Source of the DNA: JAJRTA01 sp965603125
GTDB taxonomy: Bacteria > Zixibacteria > MSB-5A5 > GN15 > FEB-12
Reading direction: 5' to 3'
NCBI GenBank assembly: GCA_965603125.1
Contig: CBFDBU010000006.1
Span: forward strand, 62,001 to 126,000
Length of the DNA stretch: 64,000 bases
This document shows, one piece after another, positions 45,078-55,043 of this stretch. Position 1 is the first letter of the stretch; each line of letters starts with the position of its first letter. A program made the translations under genes and the position numbers. Below the pieces are notes generated by a model that had not been told where the DNA came from, did not search any database, and saw only the letters and a list, made by a program, of their open reading frames with translations.

Positions 45078-48000
45078 TTATACTTTGGCGACCGAAATGG
45101 CGGTACGCTCGCCGTTAATATCCCACTCTTTGGCGTTCCCGCTTTCGGGTTTGTCGACAAACAGGAGCTTCTCGGCCAGGGTCTCGTGGCGGATGAACTC
45201 GTCATACCCGCGCGCAGCCTGCTCTACCCGCTCGGAGGTCCGCAGTGTCACCAGGATGTGGTCGGTGACCTCAAGTCCGGTAGCCTTTCTCATGTTCTGG
45301 ATCTTGCTCACCAATTCGCGAGCGAAGCCCTCGTCGATGAGTTCCCTGGTCAGGTCGGTGACGAGAACGACGGAAAGAGCACCGTCGCTTTCCACCGCGA
45401 AGCCGTCTTTCTCCTGCCTGCTCACCTCGACCTCCTCATCGGTGAGGACGACCTCTCTATTGTCAACCGCAAACGTTATCCGGCGGCTGAGGGCGAAATC
45501 CCTTACATGCTCCGGGGTAAGACTGTCGACAAAGGCGGCGGCCTCTTTCACGCGTGCGCCCAGTTTCGGGCCGGCTGTCTTGAAGTTCAGTTTGGCTGAG
45601 TAGGCCACATACTTGTCGAGATCATCGAGAGGGCTGACTTGCTTGACATTCAGTTCGTCCCTGACAATATCCAGCAGCCCGGACAGTTTCTCGAAACGGG
45701 CCGCCGGCAGACCGATCAGCAACGCCGGGAGAGGTTGCCGCACCTTGAGATTCTTGCGGGAACGAGCTGCCCGACCCAGGGATACGAGCTTTGCCGCGGC
45801 AGCCATGGCGTCTTCGAGTTGCCCGTTAATCAGCGCCTCGTCAGCTTCGGGGTACGCCGCCATGTGCACCGACAACTCCGCCCGGCCGCCGGTGAGTTCG
45901 CTAAACAGAAGTTCGGACATAAACGGCGTCACCGGGGCGGTCAGTTTGGCAAGGCCCAGCAGCAGGCGATAGAGAGTGAGATAGGCGCGCATCTTGGACG
46001 GATCGTCCCCCTTGGCCCAGAAGCGGCGGCGATTGCTGCGGAGGTACCAGTTGGACAGCTCCTCGATTACGAAATGCTGGATCTCCCGGACAGGACGGGT
46101 TATCTCATACCTGTCGAAACACGCGGTCACTTCCTTCACGAGCGTGTTGTAGCGGGAGACGATCCAGCGGTCGAAGCGGTCGGGCTCGCCTGCCTTGGCT
46201 TCGAGGCAGGCCTCTACCGAGACGCTCTTGGCGGCCCGATCGGCGATCTGGTCGATGTTGGCGTAGATGGCAAAGAAGGAGTAGGTGTTGCGCAGAGTAT
46301 CGAAATACTTCCGCACCACCTCGGAAAGGCCGTCACCGTCAAACCGCGTGGGCAACCAGAGGCTGGAGTTTGACACCAGGTACCATCGGGTCGGGTCGGC
46401 ACCGAAACGGTCAACGGTCGCAAAGGGATCGGTCACGTTCCCCTTGTGCTTGGACATCTTCTTGCCCTCTAGGTCGAGAATGAACTCCAGGACGATAACA
46501 TTTTCGAACGGGGGCTTGTCAAACAGCAGCGTTGAGATAGCCAAAAGCGAATAAAACCAGCCGCGCGTCTGGTCCACCGCCTCGCTGATGAACTGGGCGG
46601 GGTATTTTATCTTGAACTCAGCCTGGTTTTCAAACGGGTAGTGCCACTGGGCGTAGGGCATGGCGCCCGAATCGAACCAGCAATCGAGCACCTCGGGAAT
46701 ACGGGTCATGCTTCCGCCGCAGTCGCAGGCAAGCTTGATTTTGTCCATCATCGGTTTGTGCAGGTCGAGCGTTCCCAACGCATTTTGCCTCGCGGCTTCC
46801 TGGTTAGTTGCTTCTGTTATGAGTTGTTCGATAGAACCAACGGCGCGCATCTTGCCGCACCTGGCATCATCGCAGATCCAGATCGGGATAGGTGTGCCCC
46901 AGAAGCGCTCGCGCGAGAGAGCCCAATCGACGTTGTTCTCCAGCCAGTTGAGCATGCGGCCGCTGCGGATATCGTCCGGGTGCCAGTTGATGGCGTTGTT
47001 GTTGTGGATCAACCGGTCTTTGAAGTCGGTGGTTTTCAGGTACCAGGATTGGCGCGCGATGTAGATCAGCGGGGTTTCGCAGCGCCAGCAGAACGGGTAG
47101 TTATGCTCGTACAGTTCCTTCTTGAGCAACCCACCGGCGGTTTTGAGGTCCCTGGTGATGATCGGATCGGCGTCCTTGATATACATGCCGGCGTACGGTC
47201 CAGCGAAGTCCTTGAAGATGCCATTGGCCTCGATGGCCTGGAAGACCGGCAGGTTGAACTTAGCTCCAATCTCATAATCGTCGGCGCCGAACCCCGGGGC
47301 GATGTGGACAATTCCCGTGCCGTCTTCGAGAGTGACGAAATCGGCGTTGATTACAAAGAACGCCTGGTCGGCCTGGTCCTTGAAGGTGTCAAACAGCGGG
47401 ACGTACCGGCGTTTCAGGAAATCGGAACCGCGATAGCGCTCGATGATCTGCTTGCTCTCACCGAGAACCTTCTCCACCAGGGCCTCGGCCAGCACCAGGT
47501 TATCACCCTCATGCTCGACCATGACATAGGCGGCGTTCGGGTGCATGCAAAGGGCTGCGTTTGACGGAAGGGTCCACGGTGTCGTGGTCCAGATGAGATA
47601 GCTGAAATCACCGTCGGCGGCCTTGACCTTGACATAAAGCGACGGGTCTTTTACCGGTTCGTAACCCTGGGCCACTTCGTGGCTGGACAGACCGGTCTCA
47701 CACCGCGGGCAGTAAGGGACGGTCTTGAAGCCCTTGTAGATCAGGCCGCGGTCGAAGAAGTTCTTCAGAATCCACCAGACCGACTCAACATAGTCGTTGG
47801 TCAGGGTGACATAGGCGTCGTCGAGGTCGAGCCAGTAGCCGATGCGCCGGGTGATCTTGTCCCAGAGATCAAGATAGGTGAAGACCGACTCGCGGCATTT
47901 CTTGTTGAACTTGTCGATGCCATACTCTATCACCTGCGCCTTGGACTGAAGCTTGAGGCTTTTCTCGACATCGATCTCAACCGGCAGGCCGTGCGTGTCC

Positions 48001-48257
48001 CAGCCGGCCTTACGGTCGACCCGGTAGCCTCGCATAGTCCGGTAGCGGCAGATAAGGTCCTTGACGGTGCGCGAGATAACGTGGTGTATGCCCGGTCGGC
48101 CGTTGGCGGTGGGGGGGCCCTCGTAGAAGACGAAGTGCGGCCTGTCCTTGACCAGTTCGTTGGTCTTGTGGAACACGTCTTGGGTGTCCCAGAACTCGAG
48201 GATCTTCTCCTCGGCAGCGGGCAGGGAATAGTCTTCTTTTAGTGGATCGAATTTCAT
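45078..48257 (-). CDS. ileS: Isoleucyl-tRNA synthetase (type 2-like)
   Basis: The 1059-residue product charges tRNA-Ile. The class I signature is PPTANGRPGIHH (HIGH equivalent GIHH, near 56-59) and KMSKHKGN provides the KMSKS loop. The CP1 editing domain and C-terminal anticodon-binding region are present. The PPTANGxPGxHH form and length place it nearer to the type 2 (eukaryote-like, mycobacterial) IleS group than the E. coli type, a group often less sensitive to mupirocin. It heads a unit with the dksA-like gene and lspA. No T-box leader is visible upstream. Confidence 0.97.
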   Translation of the reverse strand: MKFDPLKEDYSLPAAEEKILEFWDTQDVFHKTNELVKDRPHFVFYEGPPTANGRPGIHHVISRTVKDLICRYRTMRGYRVDRKAGWDTHGLPVEIDVEKSLKLQSKAQVIEYGIDKFNKKCRESVFTYLDLWDKITRRIGYWLDLDDAYVTLTNDYVESVWWILKNFFDRGLIYKGFKTVPYCPRCETGLSSHEVAQGYEPVKDPSLYVKVKAADGDFSYLIWTTTPWTLPSNAALCMHPNAAYVMVEHEGDNLVLAEALVEKVLGESKQIIERYRGSDFLKRRYVPLFDTFKDQADQAFFVINADFVTLEDGTGIVHIAPGFGADDYEIGAKFNLPVFQAIEANGIFKDFAGPYAGMYIKDADPIITRDLKTAGGLLKKELYEHNYPFCWRCETPLIYIARQSWYLKTTDFKDRLIHNNNAINWHPDDIRSGRMLNWLENNVDWALSRERFWGTPIPIWICDDARCGKMRAVGSIEQLITEATNQEAARQNALGTLDLHKPMMDKIKLACDCGGSMTRIPEVLDCWFDSGAMPYAQWHYPFENQAEFKIKYPAQFISEAVDQTRGWFYSLLAISTLLFDKPPFENVIVLEFILDLEGKKMSKHKGNVTDPFATVDRFGADPTRWYLVSNSSLWLPTRFDGDGLSEVVRKYFDTLRNTYSFFAIYANIDQIADRAAKSVSVEACLEAKAGEPDRFDRWIVSRYNTLVKEVTACFDRYEITRPVREIQHFVIEELSNWYLRSNRRRFWAKGDDPSKMRAYLTLYRLLLGLAKLTAPVTPFMSELLFSELTGGRAELSVHMAAYPEADEALINGQLEDAMAAAAKLVSLGRAARSRKNLKVRQPLPALLIGLPAARFEKLSGLLDIVRDELNVKQVSPLDDLDKYVAYSAKLNFKTAGPKLGARVKEAAAFVDSLTPEHVRDFALSRRITFAVDNREVVLTDEEVEVSRQEKDGFAVESDGALSVVLVTDLTRELIDEGFARELVSKIQNMRKATGLEVTDHILVTLRTSERVEQAARGYDEFIRHETLAEKLLFVDKPESGNAKEWDINGERTAISVAKV

Positions 48258-48342
48258 ATCTCCGGCAATCCTCTACAGCGAAGCAATTTAGCCATTTTAT
48301 CGACCGAGGCAAAGGTTTTTTGAGGAAGGGGGGCGGAATGAC

Positions 48343-48867
48343 TCAGAACTGAAGCTTCTGCACCCGTTCTAGTTCGGCAGCCTTGACAATGCGCTGAAAC
48401 CGTTCTTCAGATAGGCCGCTGACGAGTTTTCTTCCAAGCCCACATTGCTGTAAGGCGTGCTCCACAGAGATACATTTGTCCTTGAGTCCAACCAAAACAG
48501 CCCACACAATTGCACCCTCGTCCTTGAAGCACAGTGTCAGTTCGGGATACGTAGTGAAAACTGCAGCCAATGTTTCCTCTTCACCTGGATCTATCCCGCC
48601 GCGAGCGCCCATCTTCTGCGCTTCCTGCAACAACGGGTATTTGTCTGAGGCATTAAGGGCGATTATTGTGACCTTCCCCGAATCAATGTCGTCCGTAAGG
48701 TCAATGGGGAATTGTTTTCCGCCTGCGGTGTAAAAGTGCGCTTCCCTTCGCACGGTATCAGCCAGATAAACACCGTTCTTTTCAACGAAGCTATCCCACA
48801 ATCCCAATGCGTGCAGATCGATCACTACATCGGCATCAGGTATTATTAAGTGGGGCTTACCCTTCAT
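48343..48867 (-). CDS. PIN-like domain protein, partner of XRE/ImmA
   Basis: The 174-residue product begins with a strand and acidic pair IIPDADVVIDL (Asp11, Asp13), and later shows IDPGEEETLAAVF and CFKDEGAIVWAVLVGL, matching the spacing of acidic residues in PIN-type ribonucleases. It lies 23 bases after the XRE/ImmA gene on the same strand. Such a pair suggests a toxin with a regulated antitoxin-protease or a phage-response module; this is inference. The fourth acidic residue is not clear. Confidence 0.65.
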   Translation of the reverse strand: MKGKPHLIIPDADVVIDLHALGLWDSFVEKNGVYLADTVRREAHFYTAGGKQFPIDLTDDIDSGKVTIIALNASDKYPLLQEAQKMGARGGIDPGEEETLAAVFTTYPELTLCFKDEGAIVWAVLVGLKDKCISVEHALQQCGLGRKLVSGLSEERFQRIVKAAELERVQKLQF

Positions 48868-48890
48868 GCGATCTGACAGTGCCCCCTATC

Positions 48891-50108
48891 TCAAACCCCG
48901 TGAAACCCCACAGCAAGATCGGGCGGAGGAATAAGAGAGACCTCATTGACTTGCATTCCTGTATTATCATCCGTGTATTGGAAGTCTCCATATAGTGATA
49001 CAAAACCGGTAAATTCGGCACGGGTAATGTCGAATATCTGGCAGAATCTGCCCTTGGAGATCCTTCCCCGTCGGAGTGCCTTTATGCCCAATTCAGCAAA
49101 ACGTCTGGAAAACAATGCCGGGTGCCTGCGTTCTTTCTGACGTCCGGTCTCAGCATGGGCTCTGAACTCGTTTGACTGCAGAAGTTCGATAACACACTCC
49201 TTTTGCAGTCTCTTCAAGCTGACCAATCTCCACAGGAGTGCTTCGGTCGAAACATCGAAGTGCGTGGCAATGCCTATCAAATCACTCCAAGTGATCTTGT
49301 TATCAACGATTCTCTTATTTAATTGATTGATTATTTGTTCACTGGGCATAAGCAAAGTAGCAGCGAAGACATCCGCAAGGACCTCGTATCGAGGTTTGGC
49401 CTGTGATTTGGTACGCTCGGCGCCTTCCGAGTGTATTTCGGCCAAAGGATAGTAGTTATGAGATAGTAGGTGGAAAAGCTCATGCGCAAGACTGAAATTC
49501 CTTCTCCACGGGACCTGTCTAGAATCCACCGCAATCAGCCAACCGAACTCACCAATTGCGGTCATTGCCGAACCAACGCCTTGTAGTTCATAATGCAAAA
49601 CCTTTATATGACAGTCAACCTCAAGTGCTTGCCATAAGCTCGCGCTAGGCCGGGCACCTAGCTTCAAATCACGCACCAGTTCTTCGGCCTTATTGGCTAC
49701 GATTTCGAAGGTGAGTCTTTCATGGGTCATAGGCCATGGCCCATGCCTGAGTGAATGTGTTTCCTCGGTCAATTCTTCTAGAAGCTGGTAATACCTCGCC
49801 AATCGGTAAACCTGTGCTTCGACCAGAAGTTTGTTGTCAGAGTCCCGCGCATCACGCCATGCACAGACTAATGGCATCTCTTGCGGCTCGTCTTCTCGAA
49901 GAAAGTACCAGGTGTCTTTACAATACAGTTCGCATAACTGTGCAAGTTCCGATGCTTTAGCGGGCCGCTTGGCTGTCTCAATGTCCGATAATGTTTGATA
50001 GTTGCTGAAGCCCACTTTGTCCTTCACGGCCTCAAGGCTCAAGCCGAGTGTATTTCGAACTTGCCTCAGTCTGGTGCCAATACGTTGGTCGATTGGATTT
50101 GCGCTCAT
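48891..50108 (-). CDS. XRE-HTH plus ImmA/IrrE-type zinc protease regulator
   Basis: The 405-residue product has an N-terminal helix-turn-helix (about 10-70; LRQVRNTLGLSLEAVKDKVG) and a metalloprotease-like domain with the zinc motif in FSLAHELFHLLSH, followed by a Glu in the DVFAATLLMP segment. ImmA/IrrE proteins cleave partner repressors during phage induction or stress. A C-terminal region of about 120 residues is unassigned. A GAGG site precedes the ATG. The gene lies upstream of the PIN-like gene and downstream of an AT-rich region with inverted repeats, likely its operator. Confidence 0.85.
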   Translation of the reverse strand: MSANPIDQRIGTRLRQVRNTLGLSLEAVKDKVGFSNYQTLSDIETAKRPAKASELAQLCELYCKDTWYFLREDEPQEMPLVCAWRDARDSDNKLLVEAQVYRLARYYQLLEELTEETHSLRHGPWPMTHERLTFEIVANKAEELVRDLKLGARPSASLWQALEVDCHIKVLHYELQGVGSAMTAIGEFGWLIAVDSRQVPWRRNFSLAHELFHLLSHNYYPLAEIHSEGAERTKSQAKPRYEVLADVFAATLLMPSEQIINQLNKRIVDNKITWSDLIGIATHFDVSTEALLWRLVSLKRLQKECVIELLQSNEFRAHAETGRQKERRHPALFSRRFAELGIKALRRGRISKGRFCQIFDITRAEFTGFVSLYGDFQYTDDNTGMQVNEVSLIPPPDLAVGFHGV

Positions 50109-50223
50109 GACTTCTGCCTCAATGGATAAGTATCTATATAATTATACTATAGTTACTCGGAAAAACCAAAGATTATTATAGAAAATGTTCATATTATCTC
50201 GAGATATTTACCAGAAACAAGCT

Positions 50224-50288
50224 CTTATTGCAGTAAACCGCCCTTCCCTGCAATAAGTATCGTCCTTATTGCACTATCTGTCAATAAG
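50224..50288. promoter_or_regulatory. Inverted-repeat operator array upstream of the XRE gene
   Basis: Two inverted pairs share the core CTTATTG/CAATAAG. Pair 1 is CTTATTGCAG (50224-50233) with CTGCAATAAG (50248-50257); pair 2 is CTTATTG (50265-50271) with CAATAAG (50282-50288). They lie about 115-180 bases upstream of the XRE/ImmA start in AT-rich DNA, as expected for autoregulation. Binding is inferred. Confidence 0.62.
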
Positions 50289-50412
50289 ACAGTTGACTCT
50301 ATTTACCTGGCCCCCAGTCGGTTGTGTCAGCCGACGACAATAATCACGCACAATCGTCTGTAATACAATATGTTACACCTATTATACTTACCTAACAGAC
50401 CGCGACCGCTTA

Positions 50413-50438
50413 TTATACTTTTGTGTGCAAAAGTATAA
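50413..50438. repeat. Perfect 11-bp-arm palindrome
   Basis: TTATACTTTTG and CAAAAGTATAA flank TGTG. It sits further upstream of the XRE operator array, in the gap before the transglutaminase gene's 3' end, and may be another operator or a bidirectional terminator. Confidence 0.6.
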
Positions 50439-50577
50439 CAACGAGGATATGGGTCAGACTGGACTCAACTCAGGCCCGAGGTGGCTCAGTAGTGTACAGA
50501 CCTGATATTGGTCGGTCGGTGACCAACACAGAGCCATTCCTGCTCTTGTCTGCCTGCCGGCCAGCCGCAAACACCGG

Positions 50578-52158
50578 TTACCACCAGACTTGCTCGCCGT
50601 TTTCTATCGTGAATATGCGCTCCTCGTGGCTGGAGCCGTCCGCAACCAGCCAGTAAAGACACCCCGCAGGAAGATTCTCGAATACCAGCGGCTCGTCGCC
50701 CGCGACGGACTTCCCCAGCGATTGCCAGCCGTCGGACCAGAAGAACAACTCATACTCCTGCTCCGGGGTCAGGAAGGTTCTGTCGATTCCATCCGTGGAT
50801 GCCGCCTGTTTGCGATGGGTAGTGGAGATCAGCGAGGCTGACATTGTCTCGCCTTCTTGTGGTTTCAACTCCCGCATACTGCCGTCCGGGAGGAGTATGA
50901 ACGGCACGCCGAACGGCTGGATTTCCTTATTTGTATAGAGTGCTGGAAGGTATGCGATATCTTTGCCCATGTCCGCAAATACAGCCCTACCCTCGTTGAT
51001 TCTGCCCCAGTGAATCGCCTTCCACTCGCCGGAATTGAATACGCACAGGTAGGCGATATCCACCGAATCGGGGATTTCCCGTTCGAACACAACCGTTACG
51101 TCGCAAATGTCCACGTAGGCGGCGGTCACATCCATATAGCTTTTACCGGAGAGCCAGCCGGGCGCCTTCTCCTGTTTTTTCTCCTGAAAGACGAGATTCC
51201 CGGTCTGTTTGCCGAACATTTTGCGATAGACCTTGGCCATCTTGTTGGCCAGGCGGTACTTGCCGGGGTCGCTTTCGGCGCCCATAAAAGGGATCACTTC
51301 GCCGCCGGGAGTGACGATCGCATTCCAGGCGTGGTTGTTTCCTGCATTTGCCCAGTGGGGAGTATAATCGCTGGTTACCGCCAGGCCGTTGGCCCGCATG
51401 GCGTAGATGGTCAGGTTGGTCATATCCTCGCAGCGTCCCATGCGGTTTTCGAGCATCTCGGACAATCCCTGATCGGAGGGATGGCAGTAATACCGCGGGT
51501 CAAATGAAAACCAGGACTTGATATCGTCGTTGATCAGGGTAGCGGCCTCAATCGGGTCAGTGGGGTCGCTCATTCGATTCTCGATACCTTCGTACTTCTC
51601 CCAGAACGTCGTTCTGAAGGGCTCCATCGGTTCATTGCTGCCGCGGTAAGGCAAGACGTATCGGCAGAAGTTCTTGAATGAGAGGCGCTTCGCCCAGGGT
51701 TTTTCTCGCCAGGCTCGGAATGCAAGGTCGATCTGGTTGATCAGGAAATCAGCCACGATGGTATCCAGATCGTAGATGATTTCCTTCCTTTCGAAATCAA
51801 GTTCTCCGTGCTTGGCCTCCAGCGTATCGAGGGCCTCCTTCAGTGTGGCATAGTCCGGGTAGTCAAGAACATTGAAGGCGACCTCTGCATCGGATGTATC
51901 ACGCAGGCTGTAGGTCACGCAACTGTGCCCTTCCATGTTGGCGATCAGGTAGAATGAGGCCAGAAGCTTGAGGGAATCGTCGTCGGAAGCATAATGGGAA
52001 AGGACGGTCTCCAGTTCGGTACGGTGGTCGCCGGCATGCTCGAGGGCCGAGATCACGTCGGGCGGATAGGTCACTTCCCCCGAAACCGCGGGGGCTGAGC
52101 AGAACAACAATGTTACAAGCATGAGCGAGACGCTGGATAGTGTGGAGTATTCTCTCAT
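50578..52158 (-). CDS. Exported transglutaminase-like protein
   Basis: The predicted product has 526 residues with a signal peptide (about 1-27). A transglutaminase-like core is seen with GRCEDMTNLTIYAMRANGL (catalytic Cys) and NNHAWNAIV (His). A C-terminal beta region may bind a substrate (PAGCLYWLVADGS segment). Such proteins act as periplasmic or surface proteases or cross-linkers. The ATG at 52158 is chosen by spacing from AAGGA; an ATG three codons upstream is too close. It is divergent from the DUF5916 gene. Confidence 0.82.
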   Translation of the reverse strand: MREYSTLSSVSLMLVTLLFCSAPAVSGEVTYPPDVISALEHAGDHRTELETVLSHYASDDDSLKLLASFYLIANMEGHSCVTYSLRDTSDAEVAFNVLDYPDYATLKEALDTLEAKHGELDFERKEIIYDLDTIVADFLINQIDLAFRAWREKPWAKRLSFKNFCRYVLPYRGSNEPMEPFRTTFWEKYEGIENRMSDPTDPIEAATLINDDIKSWFSFDPRYYCHPSDQGLSEMLENRMGRCEDMTNLTIYAMRANGLAVTSDYTPHWANAGNNHAWNAIVTPGGEVIPFMGAESDPGKYRLANKMAKVYRKMFGKQTGNLVFQEKKQEKAPGWLSGKSYMDVTAAYVDICDVTVVFEREIPDSVDIAYLCVFNSGEWKAIHWGRINEGRAVFADMGKDIAYLPALYTNKEIQPFGVPFILLPDGSMRELKPQEGETMSASLISTTHRKQAASTDGIDRTFLTPEQEYELFFWSDGWQSLGKSVAGDEPLVFENLPAGCLYWLVADGSSHEERIFTIENGEQVWW

Positions 52159-52340
52159 TTCGCGCATCCTTGCATAAAGGGCTCGCTGATTTGAGCGGAA
52201 ACATAACGGATGCTCACAGTTCCGACAAGCGCGTTCTTTTTGGGGGACGCTCTCCACACTCGAAACAATAACCATCGCTACTGGGGGCCGGACGGTCGTT
52301 TTCATGCAACAAGTAGCACCTGTCCACGTAGAGTACCCTA

Positions 52341-52367
52341 CGGCAGACGCGCCTGGCGCGTCTGCCG
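52341..52367. repeat. Perfect 27-base palindrome
   Basis: CGGCAGACGCGCC and GGCGCGTCTGCCG share a central T. It lies in the divergent gap (52159-52477) between the transglutaminase and DUF5916 genes and matches the dispersed hairpin type seen elsewhere. Confidence 0.7.
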
Positions 52368-52477
52368 CGCTCTGGGGCTGCATCTGCAGGGTGATAGGGG
52401 CGGACGTCTTCGTGCACGATGGTTGCACGTCCGGAGTCTGAGGTAGATGGTATGTACATTGTGAAAGGACTTGCCTC

Positions 52478-54772
52478 GTGAAACAACACTCTGTAATCAC
52501 AATAATGGGCTGTGCGGGATTGGTGGTAACCGTACTGCTGACGGGCGCTCCTGCGGCGTTGGCGACCAAGACTTTTGAGCCGGTCTTCAATCCGAAACTG
52601 AAAATTGACCGAACATCTGAGCCGATCAAGATCGACGGCTTACTGGATGACGCCGGGTGGCGCTCGGCCGGCCGAACGGAGAGTTTTGTGGAGCGGTATC
52701 CGGGTGATATGACCGAACCGGAGGTGAGAACCGAAGCGTACGTGACTTATAATGAAGACCATCTCTACGTGGCCTTCTTCTGTCATGACGATCCCGATGC
52801 TATTCGGGCCACCATGTGTCAGCGCGATCAGTTCAGCAGCGATGATGCCGTCATCCTGCTGGTCGACACCTACGGCGATGCATCCTGGGCTTACGAGTTC
52901 TTTGTGAATCCTTACGGGGTTCAGAAGGATCGACTCTGGACCAGTATAGGTGGGGAGGATGCCGGCTATGACCTCATCTGGGAGTCTGCGGCCCAGATTA
53001 CCGATTCCGGCTATCAGGTGGAACTGGCCGTGCCGTTTTCCAGTATGCGGTTTCCCAACCAGGACGTGCAGACCTGGAAAATCGACCTTTGGCGCAATCG
53101 CCCGCGTGAGAGTTTCAACCAGTACTCATGGGCGGCATACGACCGCAATGATCAATGCTGGGTCTGCCAGTGGGGCACGGTCGAGGGTATCGCCGATGTC
53201 CGACCCGGCACAGGACTGGAAATCATGCCTGCCCTGGTGGCCAGTCAGCACTCGGGGTTAATGAACAGCCGAGACCCATACTCCCACTTCGCCGACCATA
53301 GAGGGGAAGGCGATCCGTCGCTGAGTGCCAAGTACGCGGCATCGTCCGATGTGACAATAGAAGCGGCCCTCAATCCCGACTTCTCTCAGATCGAGGCCGA
53401 CGCCGCCCAGATCGATGTCAACACTACGATTGCACTGCTCTTTCCCGAGCGTCGGCCGTTCTTCCAGGAAGGGAGCGATATTTTCCGAACCCTGTTCAAT
53501 TCGTTCTATACACGCTCCGTATATGATCCCCAGCTGGCTGTCAAACTCACCGGCCGCATGGACAAAACCAGCATTGGTTTCCTGACGGCCATTGATGAGA
53601 GCAGCCCTTACATGATTCCCCTTGACGAAGCTTCGATCGTGGTCAATACCGGCCGGAGCGCAGTCAACGTGCTGCGGGCCTCGCGTCGGCTCGGTGAAGA
53701 CACTCAGGTCGGAATAATGGTTTCCGACCGTCGTTTTGAGGATGACGGCTCCGGGACCATTGTGGCCCTGGATGGTGACATCAGGTTGTCGCGCAACTAC
53801 AGTGTCGACGGTCAGTTCCTGATGAGTCGCACACGGGAACCGAATGATCCGGGCACCACCGCAGACTATGAAGGACTTACGTTTGATCGGAGCACGAAGA
53901 CAGTGACGTTTGATGGTGAGTCGTTTTATGGCGGCGCCTTCATCAGCCGGTTCAAGCGGCAGGCGCGTCACTGGAACTTCATCCTGGACTACAACCAGGT
54001 TGATCCCTCGTACCGGACGCAGACCGGCTACGATCCGTGGGTGAATTATCGCAACCTGTCGCTAAACACCTACTATGACATCACCCTGGACAAGACGATC
54101 TTTGAATTAATCACTCCCCGTGCCAACGTATTTCAGAGATGGAACTACGTAGGCGTCAAGAAAACGAGGCAGGTGAATCTGAGTATCGGCGCCCGGACAC
54201 GATTAGCCCAGACAGGTTTTGATCTTGGTTACAACCGGAGCGATGAGGTCTGGTCCGGTGTGGACTTCAACAATCTATGGTCTGCGAACTTCGGCCTGTA
54301 CAGTCGCCCCTTCGATCAATTTGGCTTTAACTTCGACCTGAGTCGGGGCGTCGGGGTTGCCCGATTTGATGGAGCCAAAGGCAACGAAACCAGCGTGTAC
54401 GCATCGGTGAACCTCAAGCCGATCGACCGGCTGACTATCGAGCCGACCTTCCGCTACCTGCGCTCCACCGATGTAGCTACCGACGACGAACTCTTCAGCC
54501 AGTACGTCGCCCGGACGCGCGTGAGCTTTCAGGCCAATCGCGAACTCTCGTTGCGCCTGGTGGTACAGTACAACGACGGAAGAAGGGCCTGGAATATCGA
54601 TCCCTTAATCACGTACCGGCTCAGTTCGTTCTCGGTGTTCTATGTCGGCTCGACCTACGACTACTGCGAATACGATAATGGATTCAGTCGAGGGGGAACG
54701 GACCTGGGATCAAGATGGGAGCTCAACTCCCGACGGATTTTTATGAAATTGCAGTATTTGTTCCAGGCCTGA
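52478..54772 (+). CDS. DUF5916 outer membrane protein with CBM9-like domain
   Basis: The 764-residue product starts at a GTG (AAAGGA upstream) with a signal peptide (about 1-29). The N-terminal part is a carbohydrate-binding family 9-like domain: IKIDGLLDDAGW, then VTYNEDHLYVAFFCHD and FFVNPYGVQKD. This is followed by a DUF5916 region with a probable beta-barrel, seen as alternating aromatic strands to the end (KLQYLFQA). The two together are typical of FCB bacteria. A role in glycan or polymer handling at the outer membrane is suspected but unproven. Confidence 0.85.
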   Translation: MKQHSVITIMGCAGLVVTVLLTGAPAALATKTFEPVFNPKLKIDRTSEPIKIDGLLDDAGWRSAGRTESFVERYPGDMTEPEVRTEAYVTYNEDHLYVAFFCHDDPDAIRATMCQRDQFSSDDAVILLVDTYGDASWAYEFFVNPYGVQKDRLWTSIGGEDAGYDLIWESAAQITDSGYQVELAVPFSSMRFPNQDVQTWKIDLWRNRPRESFNQYSWAAYDRNDQCWVCQWGTVEGIADVRPGTGLEIMPALVASQHSGLMNSRDPYSHFADHRGEGDPSLSAKYAASSDVTIEAALNPDFSQIEADAAQIDVNTTIALLFPERRPFFQEGSDIFRTLFNSFYTRSVYDPQLAVKLTGRMDKTSIGFLTAIDESSPYMIPLDEASIVVNTGRSAVNVLRASRRLGEDTQVGIMVSDRRFEDDGSGTIVALDGDIRLSRNYSVDGQFLMSRTREPNDPGTTADYEGLTFDRSTKTVTFDGESFYGGAFISRFKRQARHWNFILDYNQVDPSYRTQTGYDPWVNYRNLSLNTYYDITLDKTIFELITPRANVFQRWNYVGVKKTRQVNLSIGARTRLAQTGFDLGYNRSDEVWSGVDFNNLWSANFGLYSRPFDQFGFNFDLSRGVGVARFDGAKGNETSVYASVNLKPIDRLTIEPTFRYLRSTDVATDDELFSQYVARTRVSFQANRELSLRLVVQYNDGRRAWNIDPLITYRLSSFSVFYVGSTYDYCEYDNGFSRGGTDLGSRWELNSRRIFMKLQYLFQA

Positions 54773-54893
54773 TGCGGTCTGCAACCCGGACTCCTTCCCG
54801 AACGTCGCAAAGGGGCAGACCGGGAGTCTGCCGCCCAGGGAAAACAAGCGAAAGTTATAGCTCAAGACCCCTGTGGTCTCGACAGATTCAAGT

Positions 54894-54916
54894 GTCAGAA
54901 CCGTAGGGGTTCTGAC
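54894..54916. repeat. Dispersed hairpin GTCAGAACC...GGTTCTGAC
   Basis: 9-bp arms with a 5-base loop. The same hairpin occurs at 34586-34608. The gap 54773-55043 also has a GGCAGACC...GTCTGCC hairpin near 54810 and no gene. Confidence 0.65.
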
Positions 54917-55043
54917 CTACGGGGCTCAACTTTTTGAGACAACCTCTCACTACACCTTCACCCGGGTTGACATTGGCTGCCAATGGCTGTTTCTTGATTC
55001 AAAACAGCGTCAGTTGACGAATCATTGCTCAAGGAGAGAACGT

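Noticed and set aside
48258..48342. T-box leader before ileS
   Set aside because: The upstream gap is only about 85 bases and lacks the conserved T-box sequence and stem.
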